64,000 nt of DNA. Source: JAZKID01 sp963714065 (GTDB lineage Bacteria > Pseudomonadota > Alphaproteobacteria > Rhizobiales > UBA4765). Positions 22,944 to 31,703 of the stretch are shown piece by piece (within the stretch, counting starts at the first letter, position 1; the number at the start of each line of letters is the position of its first letter). Made by a program: the position numbers and the translations under genes. The notes beneath the pieces are model-generated. The model searched no databases. It was not told the origin of the DNA and worked only from the letters and a program-made list of their open reading frames with translations. The DNA is taken from contig OY970226.1 of the NCBI GenBank assembly GCA_963714065.1, positions 1,798,001 to 1,862,000 of the forward strand, given 5' to 3'.

Positions 22944-23413
22944 TGAAGCAGCGATCTTTATATGTCATTCTGAGCGAAGCGAAGAATCCCTCACAGTCAT
23001 TGAGATCCTTCGCTGCACTCGGGATGACAATATTTCTCCTTTTTGTATTTTTCATTGTAGCGGTTCCATCCTTTGCCGCCATGCCCGGCGAACAACTCGC
23101 CAATCCCGCGCTGGAGGCGCGCGCGCTTGCGCTCACGCGCGAGTTCCGCTGCCTGGTGTGCCAGAACCAGTCGATCGAGGATTCGGATGCGCCGCTGGCG
23201 CGTGACCTGCGCCATCTTGTGCGCGAACAGGTGCAGGCGGGTAAAAGCGACGGCGATATCCGGGCTTTTCTTGTCGCGCGTTATGGCGAATTCGTGCTGC
23301 TGCGGCCTGCTTTCAAGCCTGAAACCTGGTTGCTGTGGCTGGCGCCGTTGTTTGCGCTATTGGCGGGGTTTGCAGTTCTGCGGGGCCTGTTTAGGCGAAC
23401 GCCACGGCCTTAA
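22943..23413 (+). CDS. ccmH: cytochrome c maturation protein CcmH, N-terminus altered by a repeat
   Basis: The 156-residue thiol-redox protein keeps apocytochrome c reduced for heme attachment. The active site is RCLVCQNQSIEDSDAPLARDLR, with its CxxC. A C-terminal membrane helix (LLWLAPLFALLAGFAVLRGLF) follows. The coupled start (TAATG with ccmF) gives a strange prefix, VILSEAKNPSQSLRSFAALG, which is translated from a dispersed repeat. A proper signal peptide (MTIFLLFVFFIVAVPSFAA) begins only at ATG 23024, the end of the repeat. Either start could be used. The last bases overlap the 3' end of the convergent kinase gene by 23 bases. Confidence 0.9.
   Translation: MKQRSLYVILSEAKNPSQSLRSFAALGMTIFLLFVFFIVAVPSFAAMPGEQLANPALEARALALTREFRCLVCQNQSIEDSDAPLARDLRHLVREQVQAGKSDGDIRAFLVARYGEFVLLRPAFKPETWLLWLAPLFALLAGFAVLRGLFRRTPRP
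22960..23029. repeat. dispersed repeat (CATTCTGAGCGAAGCGAAGAATCC type) inside ccmH
   Basis: The unit GTCATTCTGAGCGAAGCGAA ... GATCCTTCGCTGCACTCGGGATGAC has imperfect inverted ends. A related copy lies at 62884-62968 between thiS and thiG. Here it sits in frame between the coupled start codon and the signal peptide of ccmH. Confidence 0.75.
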
Positions 23414-25697
23414 AGGCTTCCGGCGTTTTCTTGTCCGCGATCTGAAAAAAATTGCGCGGGATCAGGAAGCGCACCGTGGTGCCGCGGCCTTCGACCGACT
23501 CGATTTGTAATGAACCGCCATGCAGCTCGATCAACGATCGCGAAATGGCAAGGCCGAGGCCGGAGCCGATATGGTTTTTCGTGTACTGGTTGACCACCTG
23601 CACGAAAGGCTGGCTGATCTTGTCGACCATATGCGCCGGTATGCCGATGCCGTTGTCGCAGATTTCGAAGCCGATCGTATCGTCGTGCTCCTGGACGCGC
23701 ACATGCACCTGCCCGCCGTCGGGCGTGAATTTCACCGCGTTCGAGAGCAGGTTGAGCAGCACCTGCTTGATCGCGCGCTTGTCGGCGTCGATCTTCAGGT
23801 CGGGTGGCAGGATGGCGCAACTGAGGCCGATATTTTTCATCGCCGCGCGGCCGCGCACCAGCCGCAATGTGTCGTTCAGCAGGCTGTCCACTAGGAAGCA
23901 TTGCGTATCGAGCTTGAAGCGCCCGGCCTCGATCTTCGACATATCGAGGATATCGTTGATGACATCGAGCAGATATTGTCCGCTGCCGTGAATGTCGCGG
24001 CAATATTCCTTATATTTCGGCGCGCCCAGCTCGCCGAACAGGCCGGCTTCCATGATTTCGGAAAAACCGATGATGGCGTTCAGCGGCGTGCGCAATTCGT
24101 GGCTGACATTGGCGAGGAATTCCGACTTGGTGCGGTTGGCGGCCTCGGCGCGCGCCTTCTCAAGCGCGTATTTCTCGGCAAGCTCCGTCATTTCTGTCGC
24201 CTGCGCTTCCAGTTTCAGCGTGGTGTTGGAAAGATCGGCGACGGTGGCGCGCAGGCGGCGCTCCGAATGCATCAATTGTTGTTCGTGCTCTTTCAGCGCG
24301 GTGATGTCGGTGCCGATCGAGACGAAGCCACCGTCCTTCGTGCGCCGCTCGTTGATGTTGAGCCAGCGGCCGTCCTCGAGCCGCGCCTCATAAGTGGCGG
24401 AATCTTCGTCGCAGGAGGCGGCATCGTTCATGATGCGGCTCTTGATGACGGGCTGGCGGCCCTGCGCGATTAGCGTGTGATAGGACGTGCCGGGCACGAC
24501 GGTCTCGTCGTTCAGGCCATGGAGCTGCTGGAACTTGCTGTTGCACAGGACAAGCTCGTTGTTCGCATCCCACAGCACGAAAGCTTCCGAAATGCTCTCG
24601 ATGGCATCGCGCAGGCGCGCATCGGCCTGCGCCGTGCGCTCGGCGAGCCGTTGCTGCTCGGTGACGTCGACGGCGATGCCGACCAGATGGGGATTGCGCA
24701 CATCGTTATTCGCAAGGCTGGCGCGCGTGCGGATCCATACCCAGTGGCCCTGCGCGTGACGAAAACGTAAAGCGCGATCCAGCGCAGTTTTTTCGCCCGC
24801 GACCAGTTGCCCGGCGAGCCCTGCGAAAAATTCGGCGTCGTCGGGATGGATCAGGGAGAGGGCGATGCCGAAATCGACAACCGTATCGCGCGGCTCGAGC
24901 CCCAGAAGTTCGAACATCGAGGCCGACCAGAACAGGCGGCCGCGCGCCACATCCCAATCCCACAAGCCGCAACGGCCATGATCGAGCGCCGCATCGAGGC
25001 GGGCGCGGGCGCGCTCATATATGCCGTCGGCCGCTTTCGCGCGCTGCGCCTGCCAGTGAAAGGCAAAGCCCAGCAGCAGTACGGCGAAACTCGTGCTCAG
25101 CAACAGACCGAAAGAGGTGAGCGCCTGCGCGCGCCATTCCTCGAACACGGGCTGCGCATCGCGCAAGATCACAAGCGTGTCGTTTGCGATAGGCCGGCGC
25201 TGCACGATATAGGGCGCAAAATGCCCGAACGCGAATTCTGTAATCATCTGCGTGAGGCCGGGCCGGGCGGGCGACGTGTCATCGCTGAAGGCCGCATTTT
25301 TCTTGAATGTTTCCGGCGCGGTGCTGGCCCTGATATTATTCGCCTGATCGAGCAGCAACAGCGCGAGTCCCGATTGCTTGGCCGCGGCATGAGTTTCGAG
25401 GGCGACTGCGCGCATCGTATCGCCGTTGACCTTGTTCAGGTCGTTCTCGATGAGGGTTGCAAGCGCTTCCAGATTTTCCTGAACGCGGACCTGCACACTG
25501 AGGCGATCCGTGGCAATATGCAAAAACATCGCGGCAGTGAATACGCCGACAAAACCGACGATGAGGGCGGGCACAAGACGCTGCAACAGGAGTTCGGCGC
25601 CGATAAAACGCTGATAGGCCTTGCCTGCAATCAGCCTTGCCAGCCCATTTAATTCGCGCGCGCTCAGGCGCGCAAGCGCGATATCCGCCTGCGACAT
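23391..25697 (-). CDS. PAS-domain sensor histidine kinase, PleC/DivJ-like
   Basis: The 768-residue membrane kinase has two membrane segments (about residues 37-60 and 205-225) flanking a periplasmic domain. A PAS domain follows (RCGLWDWDVARGRLFWSASMFELLG ... HPDDAEFF), then a second PAS domain (ISEAFVLWDANNELVLCNSKFQQLHG). The dimerisation/phosphoacceptor box is FLANVSHELRTPLNAIIGFSEIM, and N, G1 and G2 boxes complete the ATPase (LLNLLSNAVKF; CDNGIGIP; GSGLGLAISRSLIELHGG). The H-box neighbourhood (LFGELGAPKYKEY, DILDMSKIEAG) is that of the PleC/DivJ/PdhS cell-cycle kinases acting on DivK. Four GANTC sites lie in its upstream region. No response regulator is adjacent. Confidence 0.85.
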   Translation of the reverse strand: MSQADIALARLSARELNGLARLIAGKAYQRFIGAELLLQRLVPALIVGFVGVFTAAMFLHIATDRLSVQVRVQENLEALATLIENDLNKVNGDTMRAVALETHAAAKQSGLALLLLDQANNIRASTAPETFKKNAAFSDDTSPARPGLTQMITEFAFGHFAPYIVQRRPIANDTLVILRDAQPVFEEWRAQALTSFGLLLSTSFAVLLLGFAFHWQAQRAKAADGIYERARARLDAALDHGRCGLWDWDVARGRLFWSASMFELLGLEPRDTVVDFGIALSLIHPDDAEFFAGLAGQLVAGEKTALDRALRFRHAQGHWVWIRTRASLANNDVRNPHLVGIAVDVTEQQRLAERTAQADARLRDAIESISEAFVLWDANNELVLCNSKFQQLHGLNDETVVPGTSYHTLIAQGRQPVIKSRIMNDAASCDEDSATYEARLEDGRWLNINERRTKDGGFVSIGTDITALKEHEQQLMHSERRLRATVADLSNTTLKLEAQATEMTELAEKYALEKARAEAANRTKSEFLANVSHELRTPLNAIIGFSEIMEAGLFGELGAPKYKEYCRDIHGSGQYLLDVINDILDMSKIEAGRFKLDTQCFLVDSLLNDTLRLVRGRAAMKNIGLSCAILPPDLKIDADKRAIKQVLLNLLSNAVKFTPDGGQVHVRVQEHDDTIGFEICDNGIGIPAHMVDKISQPFVQVVNQYTKNHIGSGLGLAISRSLIELHGGSLQIESVEGRGTTVRFLIPRNFFQIADKKTPEAFKAVAFA

Positions 25698-25733
25698 TGG
25701 CAGTCAACCTTGTTTTTTGAAATGTCCCCTCTC

Positions 25734-25792
25734 GATTCACTTCCGTTGGAAGCGAACCGAATCAAGATCCAGTAAAAATGATTCACCGAATC
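25734..25792. promoter_or_regulatory. cluster of four GANTC methylation sites upstream of the kinase
   Basis: GATTC at 25734, GAATC at 25759, GATTC at 25780 and GAATC at 25788 fall within 59 bases, 37-95 bases upstream of the kinase start. Chance would give roughly one site per 256 bases. GANTC is the CcrM target, and in Caulobacter GcrA acts at such methylated promoters. The link to this kinase is an inference. Confidence 0.55.
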
Positions 25793-25875
25793 TTGTCCAG
25801 CAAGATTTCGTTAACTTTTTTCTCACGTTAGAGTGATGCGGCCGCGCGACTCAAAGAGTGAGTCCGGACAATATC

Positions 25876-28467
25876 TTAGGCCGCAAGCAGGCGTGTGGAT
25901 AAATCCGCGACATCGGGCGAGAGGCCGCGCGTGCGCGCAATTTTTTCCACCTCGCCGCAGGCAAGGCGCCTGCGCTTCTCCTCGAGCCAGCCGACCGAGC
26001 GGAACGCCGTCATCAGCCGCGCCGACACGGACGGCATCAGGGGATCGAGCTTGATCACGCAGTCGCCGATGAAGCGGTAACCGGCGCCGTCGAGACGATG
26101 AAACTGCGGCAGATTGCCTTGCGCGAATGTGTTCAGCAGCGCGTAAACGCGGTTCGGCGTCTTGAACGAGAAGGCGGGGTGGAGGGTGAGCTGCTCCAGC
26201 GTGGCAAGCACGCTGTCATGCGCATAGAGCGCCTGTAGCGCGAACCATTTGTCGAGCACGAGCGGCTCGTTTTGATAGCGCGCCTCGAAAGCCGCGAGCG
26301 ATTTTTCGCGCAAGGGGCCGGGATTTTCGGCAAGTGCTGCGAGTGCGCCGCAACGGTCGGTGAGATTGTCGGCGGCCTTGAATTGGGCTTCGGCGATATC
26401 GAGATGATTGCCTGCGAATGTCGACAGCCGCAGCAGGCCGTTGCGCAGCGCGCGGCGGCCGACCGATTTTGGATCCGGCGCATAAGTGCCTTTCGATTCA
26501 AGTGCACGATAAATTTTGACTGCTTCCGTGCCAAGTGCATCCGACAGGGCAAGCTGAAGCGAGCGTTTGGCTGCATAGACCCTGTCGGGATCGACATCTC
26601 GCGACAGCTCGCGGCAGATGTCGAGTTCGGTCGGCAATTGCAGGGCAAGCGCGCGGAAGGCGTGCTCCGGTTTTTCGTCGAGCATCAATGTGCGATAGGC
26701 CTCGATCACGGTTGCGGCATTTGTGGTGCCCGGTTTTCCGTCGCGGGCGAGGGGAAGAAGATGGCGCAGCGCCAGTTCCTGCGCGGCCTGCCAGCGGTTG
26801 AAATCGTCGCTGTCTTTTGCAGCCAGCAGCGCGAGTTCTGAATCGCTTAGCGGCACCTGCAAGCGCACCGGCGCCGAAAAACCGCGCAGCAGGGAGGGAA
26901 CGGGCCGCTCGTCGACCTTAAACGTAAATTCCTGCGAGGATTGATCGAGCACGATAACAGCGTTGTGCAGCTCCTTGCCTTTTTCGTTCAGCAGGCCGAG
27001 CGCGATGGGAATGACATGCGGCTCCTTGGTGGGCTGGCCGGGTGTCGGCGGAATAGTTTGCGTAAATTGCAGCGTATAAGTTTTGGTTGCCTCGTCGTAA
27101 CGGGGCTTTACCGTCACTTCAGGCGTGCCGGCCTGATTGTACCAGCGCATGAACTGCGCCATGTCGCGGTTCGAGATATCGGCGAAACATTTGATGAAAT
27201 CCTCGATCGTCACCGCCTGGCCGTCGTGCCGGCTGAAGTAAAGATCGCAGCCCTCGCGGAACATTTTCGCGCCGAGCAGGGTTTTCAGCATGCGGATCAG
27301 CTCCGCGCCTTTCTCGTAGATCGTCGTCGTGTAGAAATTGTTGATCTCGCGATAGCGGTCTGGGCGCACGGGATGGGCGAGCGGGGAGGCGTCCTCGACG
27401 AATTGCGTGTTGCGCAGCCTTTGCACGTCGGCAATGCGCTTGACGGCGCGCGAACGCATGTCGGAGGTAAATTCCTGGTCGCGGAAGACGGTGAAGCCTT
27501 CCTTCAGGCAAAGCTGGAACCAGTCGCGGCATGTGATGCGGTCGCCGCTCCAGTTGTGGAAATATTCGTGCGCGATCACGGCTTCGATGCCGACATAATC
27601 GGCATCGACGGCGCTGTCGGGATCGGCGAGGATGAATTTATCGTTGAAAATATTGAGGCCCTTGTTCTCCATCGCCCCGAACACGAAATTCGAGACGGCG
27701 ACGATCATGAAACTATCGAGATCATATTCGCGGCCGAACGCCTCCTCGTCCCATTTAAATGAGCGCTTCAGGCTGTCCATCGCCCAGGCGCAGCGATTTT
27801 CCTTGCCCGGCTCGACATAGATTTCGAGCGCGACCTTGCGCCCCGACATGGTGATGAAATGATCGCGCACCACGCTTAAGCGTCCGCCAACCATGGCGAA
27901 GAGATAGGCGGGTTTCGGGAACGGGTCCCGCCAGAGCGCATAATGGCGGCCGCCCGGCAGGTCGCCTTTCTCGATGCAATTGCCGTTGGCGAGCAGGAGG
28001 GGCGTTGCGGTTTTGTCGGCCTCGATGCGCGTGGTGAAGCGCGCAAGCACGTCCGGGCGGTCGAGATAGGGCGTGATGCGACGAAAGCCTTCCGCCTCGC
28101 ATTGCGTGCAGAAAATGCCGTCCGACATATAAAGGCCCATCAGCTGCGTGTTGGCCTTCGGGTCGATCCTGGTTGCGGTCTCCAGCGTGAAGGGCGAGGC
28201 GGGCGCCTGCGGAATGGTGAGATACGTCTTCGTCAGCTCGAATTCGTCGGCTTTCAGCGCAATGCCGTCGATTTTGATTTCATGCGGGGCGATATCGTCC
28301 ACATGCAGGCGCAGCGGCTCGCCGGGGCGTTGCGGGCGAATGGCCAGTTTCGCTTTCACAAAAGTCTGCGTCTCATGCAGGCCGATATCGAGATCGACGG
28401 TGTCGATGAGATAAGCGGGCGGCTTGTAATCTTGCAGAAAAATCTGCTCCGGCGTTTCGTTGTCCAT
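25876..28467 (-). CDS. pepN: aminopeptidase N
   Basis: The 863-residue M1 zinc metallopeptidase is of normal length for the proteobacterial PepN type. It contains the exopeptidase motif GAMENKGLNIFND and the zinc site VIAHEYFHNWSGDRITCRDWFQLCLKEG, with the distal Glu in that last segment and the tyrosine/Arg block in YTTTIYEKGAELIRMLKTLLG. The N-terminal domain holds EGFRRITPYLDRPDVLARF. The product is cytoplasmic and recycles peptides from the N-terminus. The gene lies 8 bases downstream of the cation transporter gene on the same strand, so the two may be co-transcribed. Confidence 0.96.
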   Translation of the reverse strand: MDNETPEQIFLQDYKPPAYLIDTVDLDIGLHETQTFVKAKLAIRPQRPGEPLRLHVDDIAPHEIKIDGIALKADEFELTKTYLTIPQAPASPFTLETATRIDPKANTQLMGLYMSDGIFCTQCEAEGFRRITPYLDRPDVLARFTTRIEADKTATPLLLANGNCIEKGDLPGGRHYALWRDPFPKPAYLFAMVGGRLSVVRDHFITMSGRKVALEIYVEPGKENRCAWAMDSLKRSFKWDEEAFGREYDLDSFMIVAVSNFVFGAMENKGLNIFNDKFILADPDSAVDADYVGIEAVIAHEYFHNWSGDRITCRDWFQLCLKEGFTVFRDQEFTSDMRSRAVKRIADVQRLRNTQFVEDASPLAHPVRPDRYREINNFYTTTIYEKGAELIRMLKTLLGAKMFREGCDLYFSRHDGQAVTIEDFIKCFADISNRDMAQFMRWYNQAGTPEVTVKPRYDEATKTYTLQFTQTIPPTPGQPTKEPHVIPIALGLLNEKGKELHNAVIVLDQSSQEFTFKVDERPVPSLLRGFSAPVRLQVPLSDSELALLAAKDSDDFNRWQAAQELALRHLLPLARDGKPGTTNAATVIEAYRTLMLDEKPEHAFRALALQLPTELDICRELSRDVDPDRVYAAKRSLQLALSDALGTEAVKIYRALESKGTYAPDPKSVGRRALRNGLLRLSTFAGNHLDIAEAQFKAADNLTDRCGALAALAENPGPLREKSLAAFEARYQNEPLVLDKWFALQALYAHDSVLATLEQLTLHPAFSFKTPNRVYALLNTFAQGNLPQFHRLDGAGYRFIGDCVIKLDPLMPSVSARLMTAFRSVGWLEEKRRRLACGEVEKIARTRGLSPDVADLSTRLLAA

Positions 28468-28475
28468 AAGGTGTC

Positions 28476-29858
28476 CTAATGATGCGCGTTCGGCGGTTCG
28501 GCGTGAATGAGAATGCGCAGGATATCGGGATAATCGAGGCGCAGCTTGCGTTCAAGCCCGTCCACCGCATCGTGGACGGCGCGCACCGACATTTCGGGCG
28601 GCAGGTTGCAGTGAAGCACGATAATGCGGCCCGCGGATGTCTGGCGCAGGCGCAGCGCGTGAATATTGCTTAAAGCGGTGCCTGCCGCGAGCTCCTTGAC
28701 ATGCCGCTCCAGCGCAAGCCGCTCGGCCTCCGGCGCCGGGTTTATATCGTGCAGGTTCGCGAGCGGTTCGATATGGGTTTCGACCTCGGTGTCTGGCCCG
28801 AACTCGCCGCGCAGGGCGGCCTCAAGCCGGGTGGCGATGCCATGCGCTTTCGAGAGCGGCATGGTTTCGTCGAGCTCGAGATCGAGGCAGATGGCAAGTT
28901 TCCCCTCGATATGCTGTGCGGTGACATGATGCACGAAGCTGCGCTGGCGCGCCGCAATCAGCATCACGCGCTCCGTAATGCTCTCCTCGCCGAGCGCCAC
29001 GGCTTCGGGGACAACGGTCACATCGGTGCGCGGCAGGGCGCGGCCGATGCTAGCTGCCACCTCGGCCTTGATCTCCTCGATGCGCGTGAGCGGCAAGGTG
29101 CGCGCGACCTGCACGCAGATCTCGCAGAAATTCTGCGCGCCGGCATTGCGAATGCGCACGCGCTCCACTCTGGCGACGCCGCTGACATTGCCGGCAATCT
29201 GCTCGATCAGCTCGCGGCTGCCTTCCGGCGCGGCATCGAGCAGCGTGTTGATGGTGCGGTAACCCAAACCAATCGAAATGAAAACGATGATGGCGGCAAC
29301 CACCAGCGCCGCAATCGCATCGGCCAGCGGAAAGCCGAGCCAGATGCCGATCAGTGCGCACAGGGCCGCGAGCGAGGCCCACATATCGGACGCAAAATGC
29401 AGGCTGTCGGCCTCGAGCGCCTGGCTCGCTGTCTCTGTCGCTACTTTCCGTAAAGCGCGGGCGCGGAAAAAATCGACGGCGACCGAGATCAGGATGATCG
29501 CAATCGCCACCGGCGAGGCGCTGACCTCGTGCGGGTGGCCGGTGAGGCGATTGATCGCTTCCCAGATTGCGAAAGCGGCGACGACCAGCAGTAGCGCCAC
29601 CTCGAACATCGCAGCCAGGCTCTCGATCTTGCCATGGCCGTAATTATGCGTGTCGTCGGCCGGCCGGTCCGCCCAGTTGACGGCGAAATAAGTGATGATG
29701 GTGGCGCCGAGATCGAGCAGGCTGTGCAGCGCTTCCGTTAAGAGCGCCAGAGAGCCGGTGAGGACGGCCACCACAATTTTCGCGGCAACCAGCCCGCCGG
29801 AGGCCAGAATGGAAACGGCCGCCGCTTCTTTTTTGGAATGCGAATGGCAGTGGCTCAA
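28476..29858 (-). CDS. cation diffusion facilitator (CDF) transporter with long C-terminus
   Basis: The 460-residue inner-membrane metal/proton antiporter starts with a His-rich N-terminus (MSHCHSHSKK). The six-helix CDF core contains LTEALHSLLDLGATIITYFAV, with the metal-site Asp in ALHSLLD, and HNYGHGKIESLAAMFEVALL. The second half has ADSLHFASDMWASLAALCALIG. The cytoplasmic part is longer than usual, with two ferredoxin-like CDF dimerisation domains in a row (ELIEQIAGNVSGVARVERVRIR and ERVMLIAARQRSFVHHVTAQHIEGKLAICLDLELDE) plus another related stretch at the end. The start is TTG 29858, which overlaps the stop of the upstream gene. The metal cannot be told from sequence alone. Confidence 0.9.
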   Translation of the reverse strand: MSHCHSHSKKEAAAVSILASGGLVAAKIVVAVLTGSLALLTEALHSLLDLGATIITYFAVNWADRPADDTHNYGHGKIESLAAMFEVALLLVVAAFAIWEAINRLTGHPHEVSASPVAIAIILISVAVDFFRARALRKVATETASQALEADSLHFASDMWASLAALCALIGIWLGFPLADAIAALVVAAIIVFISIGLGYRTINTLLDAAPEGSRELIEQIAGNVSGVARVERVRIRNAGAQNFCEICVQVARTLPLTRIEEIKAEVAASIGRALPRTDVTVVPEAVALGEESITERVMLIAARQRSFVHHVTAQHIEGKLAICLDLELDETMPLSKAHGIATRLEAALRGEFGPDTEVETHIEPLANLHDINPAPEAERLALERHVKELAAGTALSNIHALRLRQTSAGRIIVLHCNLPPEMSVRAVHDAVDGLERKLRLDYPDILRILIHAEPPNAHH

Positions 29859-30463
29859 GCGACTGCCGCAAGCTGATCGGAAGCCAAAGCTGTAATGCTT
29901 TCATTGGATTTTCTAGAAGTGTTTTTTTCTTGAGATTCGTCTGATAATGTAAGCGCTAATTGACGTTCCGTAAGCACGACGGCATCGTCATATTTTTCCC
30001 ATTTTTCCGCTAAAGCGAGCAGATACTTGCAGCTTTCCAATTCAATGTCGAATTTTTTAGCTCTGCCGTTATTGAGATATCTGCCGACGTAAGCTCTTAG
30101 CGGAATTTCATGATATTGATGTGTCATTTTCTCACCATAAATGCCTTGCTGGATTCCAACGGCAATTATTTCGAAATAAGTAAGCACGCCAACAACCTTG
30201 GGCCTATATTTTAGCGGATTGAGATCAAGGTCGCCGCTCAGGCGGGCTTCGTATAATCGTCCAAGGCATTCATTCAAAACGGCATCGGACGAGTAGCGAT
30301 TGCAAATATCAATCGTACGGCTTTTTTTATTTTCGGCGCGAATGATCAATATCTGATAGATACCCGTGACAACCAGCACGGTCATCAATATGCCCTGGCC
30401 GACGATGGACACCGTGCGCCAGTCGTCGCCGCTTAGGGATGCGAGGTAATTCAGATAATCCAT
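29855..30463 (-). CDS. hypothetical membrane-anchored protein, DUF4760-like
   Basis: The 202-residue protein starts MDYLNYLASLSGDDWRTVSI and has one N-terminal membrane helix (VGQGILMTVLVVTGIYQILII), then a cytoplasmic helical part. This includes LKYRPKVVGVLTYFEIIAVGIQQGIYGEKMTHQYH, an outline seen in DUF4760-type proteins of unknown function. The more upstream start at 30514 is less likely. The base composition is more AT-rich than the CDF gene, with which it overlaps by 4 bases. Its gene is divergent from dusA. Confidence 0.6.
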   Translation of the reverse strand: MDYLNYLASLSGDDWRTVSIVGQGILMTVLVVTGIYQILIIRAENKKSRTIDICNRYSSDAVLNECLGRLYEARLSGDLDLNPLKYRPKVVGVLTYFEIIAVGIQQGIYGEKMTHQYHEIPLRAYVGRYLNNGRAKKFDIELESCKYLLALAEKWEKYDDAVVLTERQLALTLSDESQEKNTSRKSNESITALASDQLAAVA

Positions 30464-30560
30464 GCTTGCTCCCGTATGATAGCGGAAGGTGGCAAAAAGA
30501 GCAGTTCCGGTCAAGCGTTTCCGGCTTGCCAGGATTGGCAGTGTGCTCCATAACGCTTTG

Positions 30561-31556
30561 ATGAATAGCGCTTTTTCGCCCTACCGCTTCTGCATCGCGC
30601 CGATGATGGCCTGGACGGACCGGCATTGCCGCGTTTTCCACCGCCAGCTGACGCGCCACGCGAGACTTTATACCGAAATGGTGACGACGGGCGCCGTCAT
30701 TCACGGCAAGCGTGAAAAGCTTTTGGGATTTTCACTGCTGGAGCAGCCGGTGGCGCTGCAGCTTGGCGGTTCCGATCCTCATGAGTTGGCCGAGGCGGCA
30801 CGGATCGGCGAAGATTTCGGTTATTGCGAAATCAACCTGAATGCCGGCTGCCCGTCCGACCGCGTGCAGAACGGCCGCTTCGGCGCCTGCCTGATGGCCG
30901 AGCCCAAACTTGTCGCGGCCTGCGTTGCGGCGATGAAAAAAGCGGTGCGTGTGCCCGTGACCGTCAAATGCCGCATCGGCATCGACGAGCAGGACAGCGA
31001 GGTCGCGCTGGACGAGTTTGCCCGGCATGTGATCGATGCGGGCGTGGATGTGCTGATCGTGCATGCACGCAAGGCGTGGCTGAAGGGTCTGTCGCCGAAG
31101 GACAACCGCACCATTCCGCCGCTGAATTACGAACGGGTTTACCGGTTGAAGGAAAAATTCGCACAGGTGCCTATCGTACTTAATGGCGGCATTGGTACGC
31201 TGGAAGACATCCCCGCGCATCTCGAATATGTCGACGGCGTGATGATGGGCCGCGCCGCCTATCATGAACCGTGGCGGCTGCTTGCCGCCGATCCCGTGCT
31301 GTTCGGCACGCCTGCGCCTCATAATGATGCGTTCGATGCCGCGCTGGCGATGGAGCCTTATCTTGAGGAACAATTATCGCGCGGTGTAAAGCTGTCTTCG
31401 ATGACGCGCCATATGCTGACCCTGTTTCACGCCATTCCCGGCGCGCGCGCTTTTCGGCGCGTGCTGGCGGAGGGTGCCGTGAAAGAGGGAGCGGGCATTG
31501 AAGTGTGGCGGCGGGCTTTGGCTATGCTTCAACAAAATATATCCATGGCGGCATGA
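30561..31556 (+). CDS. dusA: tRNA-dihydrouridine synthase A
   Basis: The 331-residue flavoenzyme reduces uridines 20/20a in the tRNA D-loop. FCIAPMMAWTDRHCRVFHRQLTRHARLYTEMVTTGAV is the DusA N-terminal block. The catalytic Cys is in INLNAGCPSDRVQNGRFGACLM. The FMN and tRNA-contact segments are VTVKCRIGIDEQDSE, DVLIVHARKAWLKGLSPKDNR and IVLNGGIGTLED. The start at ATG 30561 (MNSAFSPYRF) agrees with the family length; the frame extends further upstream without support. Confidence 0.95.
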   Translation: MNSAFSPYRFCIAPMMAWTDRHCRVFHRQLTRHARLYTEMVTTGAVIHGKREKLLGFSLLEQPVALQLGGSDPHELAEAARIGEDFGYCEINLNAGCPSDRVQNGRFGACLMAEPKLVAACVAAMKKAVRVPVTVKCRIGIDEQDSEVALDEFARHVIDAGVDVLIVHARKAWLKGLSPKDNRTIPPLNYERVYRLKEKFAQVPIVLNGGIGTLEDIPAHLEYVDGVMMGRAAYHEPWRLLAADPVLFGTPAPHNDAFDAALAMEPYLEEQLSRGVKLSSMTRHMLTLFHAIPGARAFRRVLAEGAVKEGAGIEVWRRALAMLQQNISMAA

Positions 31557-31573
31557 AAATCACAATCACTTAT

Positions 31574-31693
31574 TGTCATTCCCGGCCGAGCCTACCGAAG
31601 GTAGGCGAGGGGAAGGGAATCTGTAACAATAGTTTATGGATCCCCTTCCCTCGACACTCGCTAACGCTCGCGTCTCGCCGGGGATGACAATAA
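31574..31693. repeat. dispersed inverted repeat (CATTCCCGGCCGAG ... CGCCGGGGATGACA type)
   Basis: The element starts TGTCATTCCCGGC and ends with its near reverse complement GCCGGGGATGACA. Internal hairpins include GCCTACC/GGTAGGC, and GGGGAAGGGAATC is mirrored by GATCCCCTTCCC. A second member lies at 49622-49752. It occupies the whole gap between dusA and the exporter gene. Confidence 0.75.
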
Positions 31694-31703
31694 TTAGATC
31701 CGC

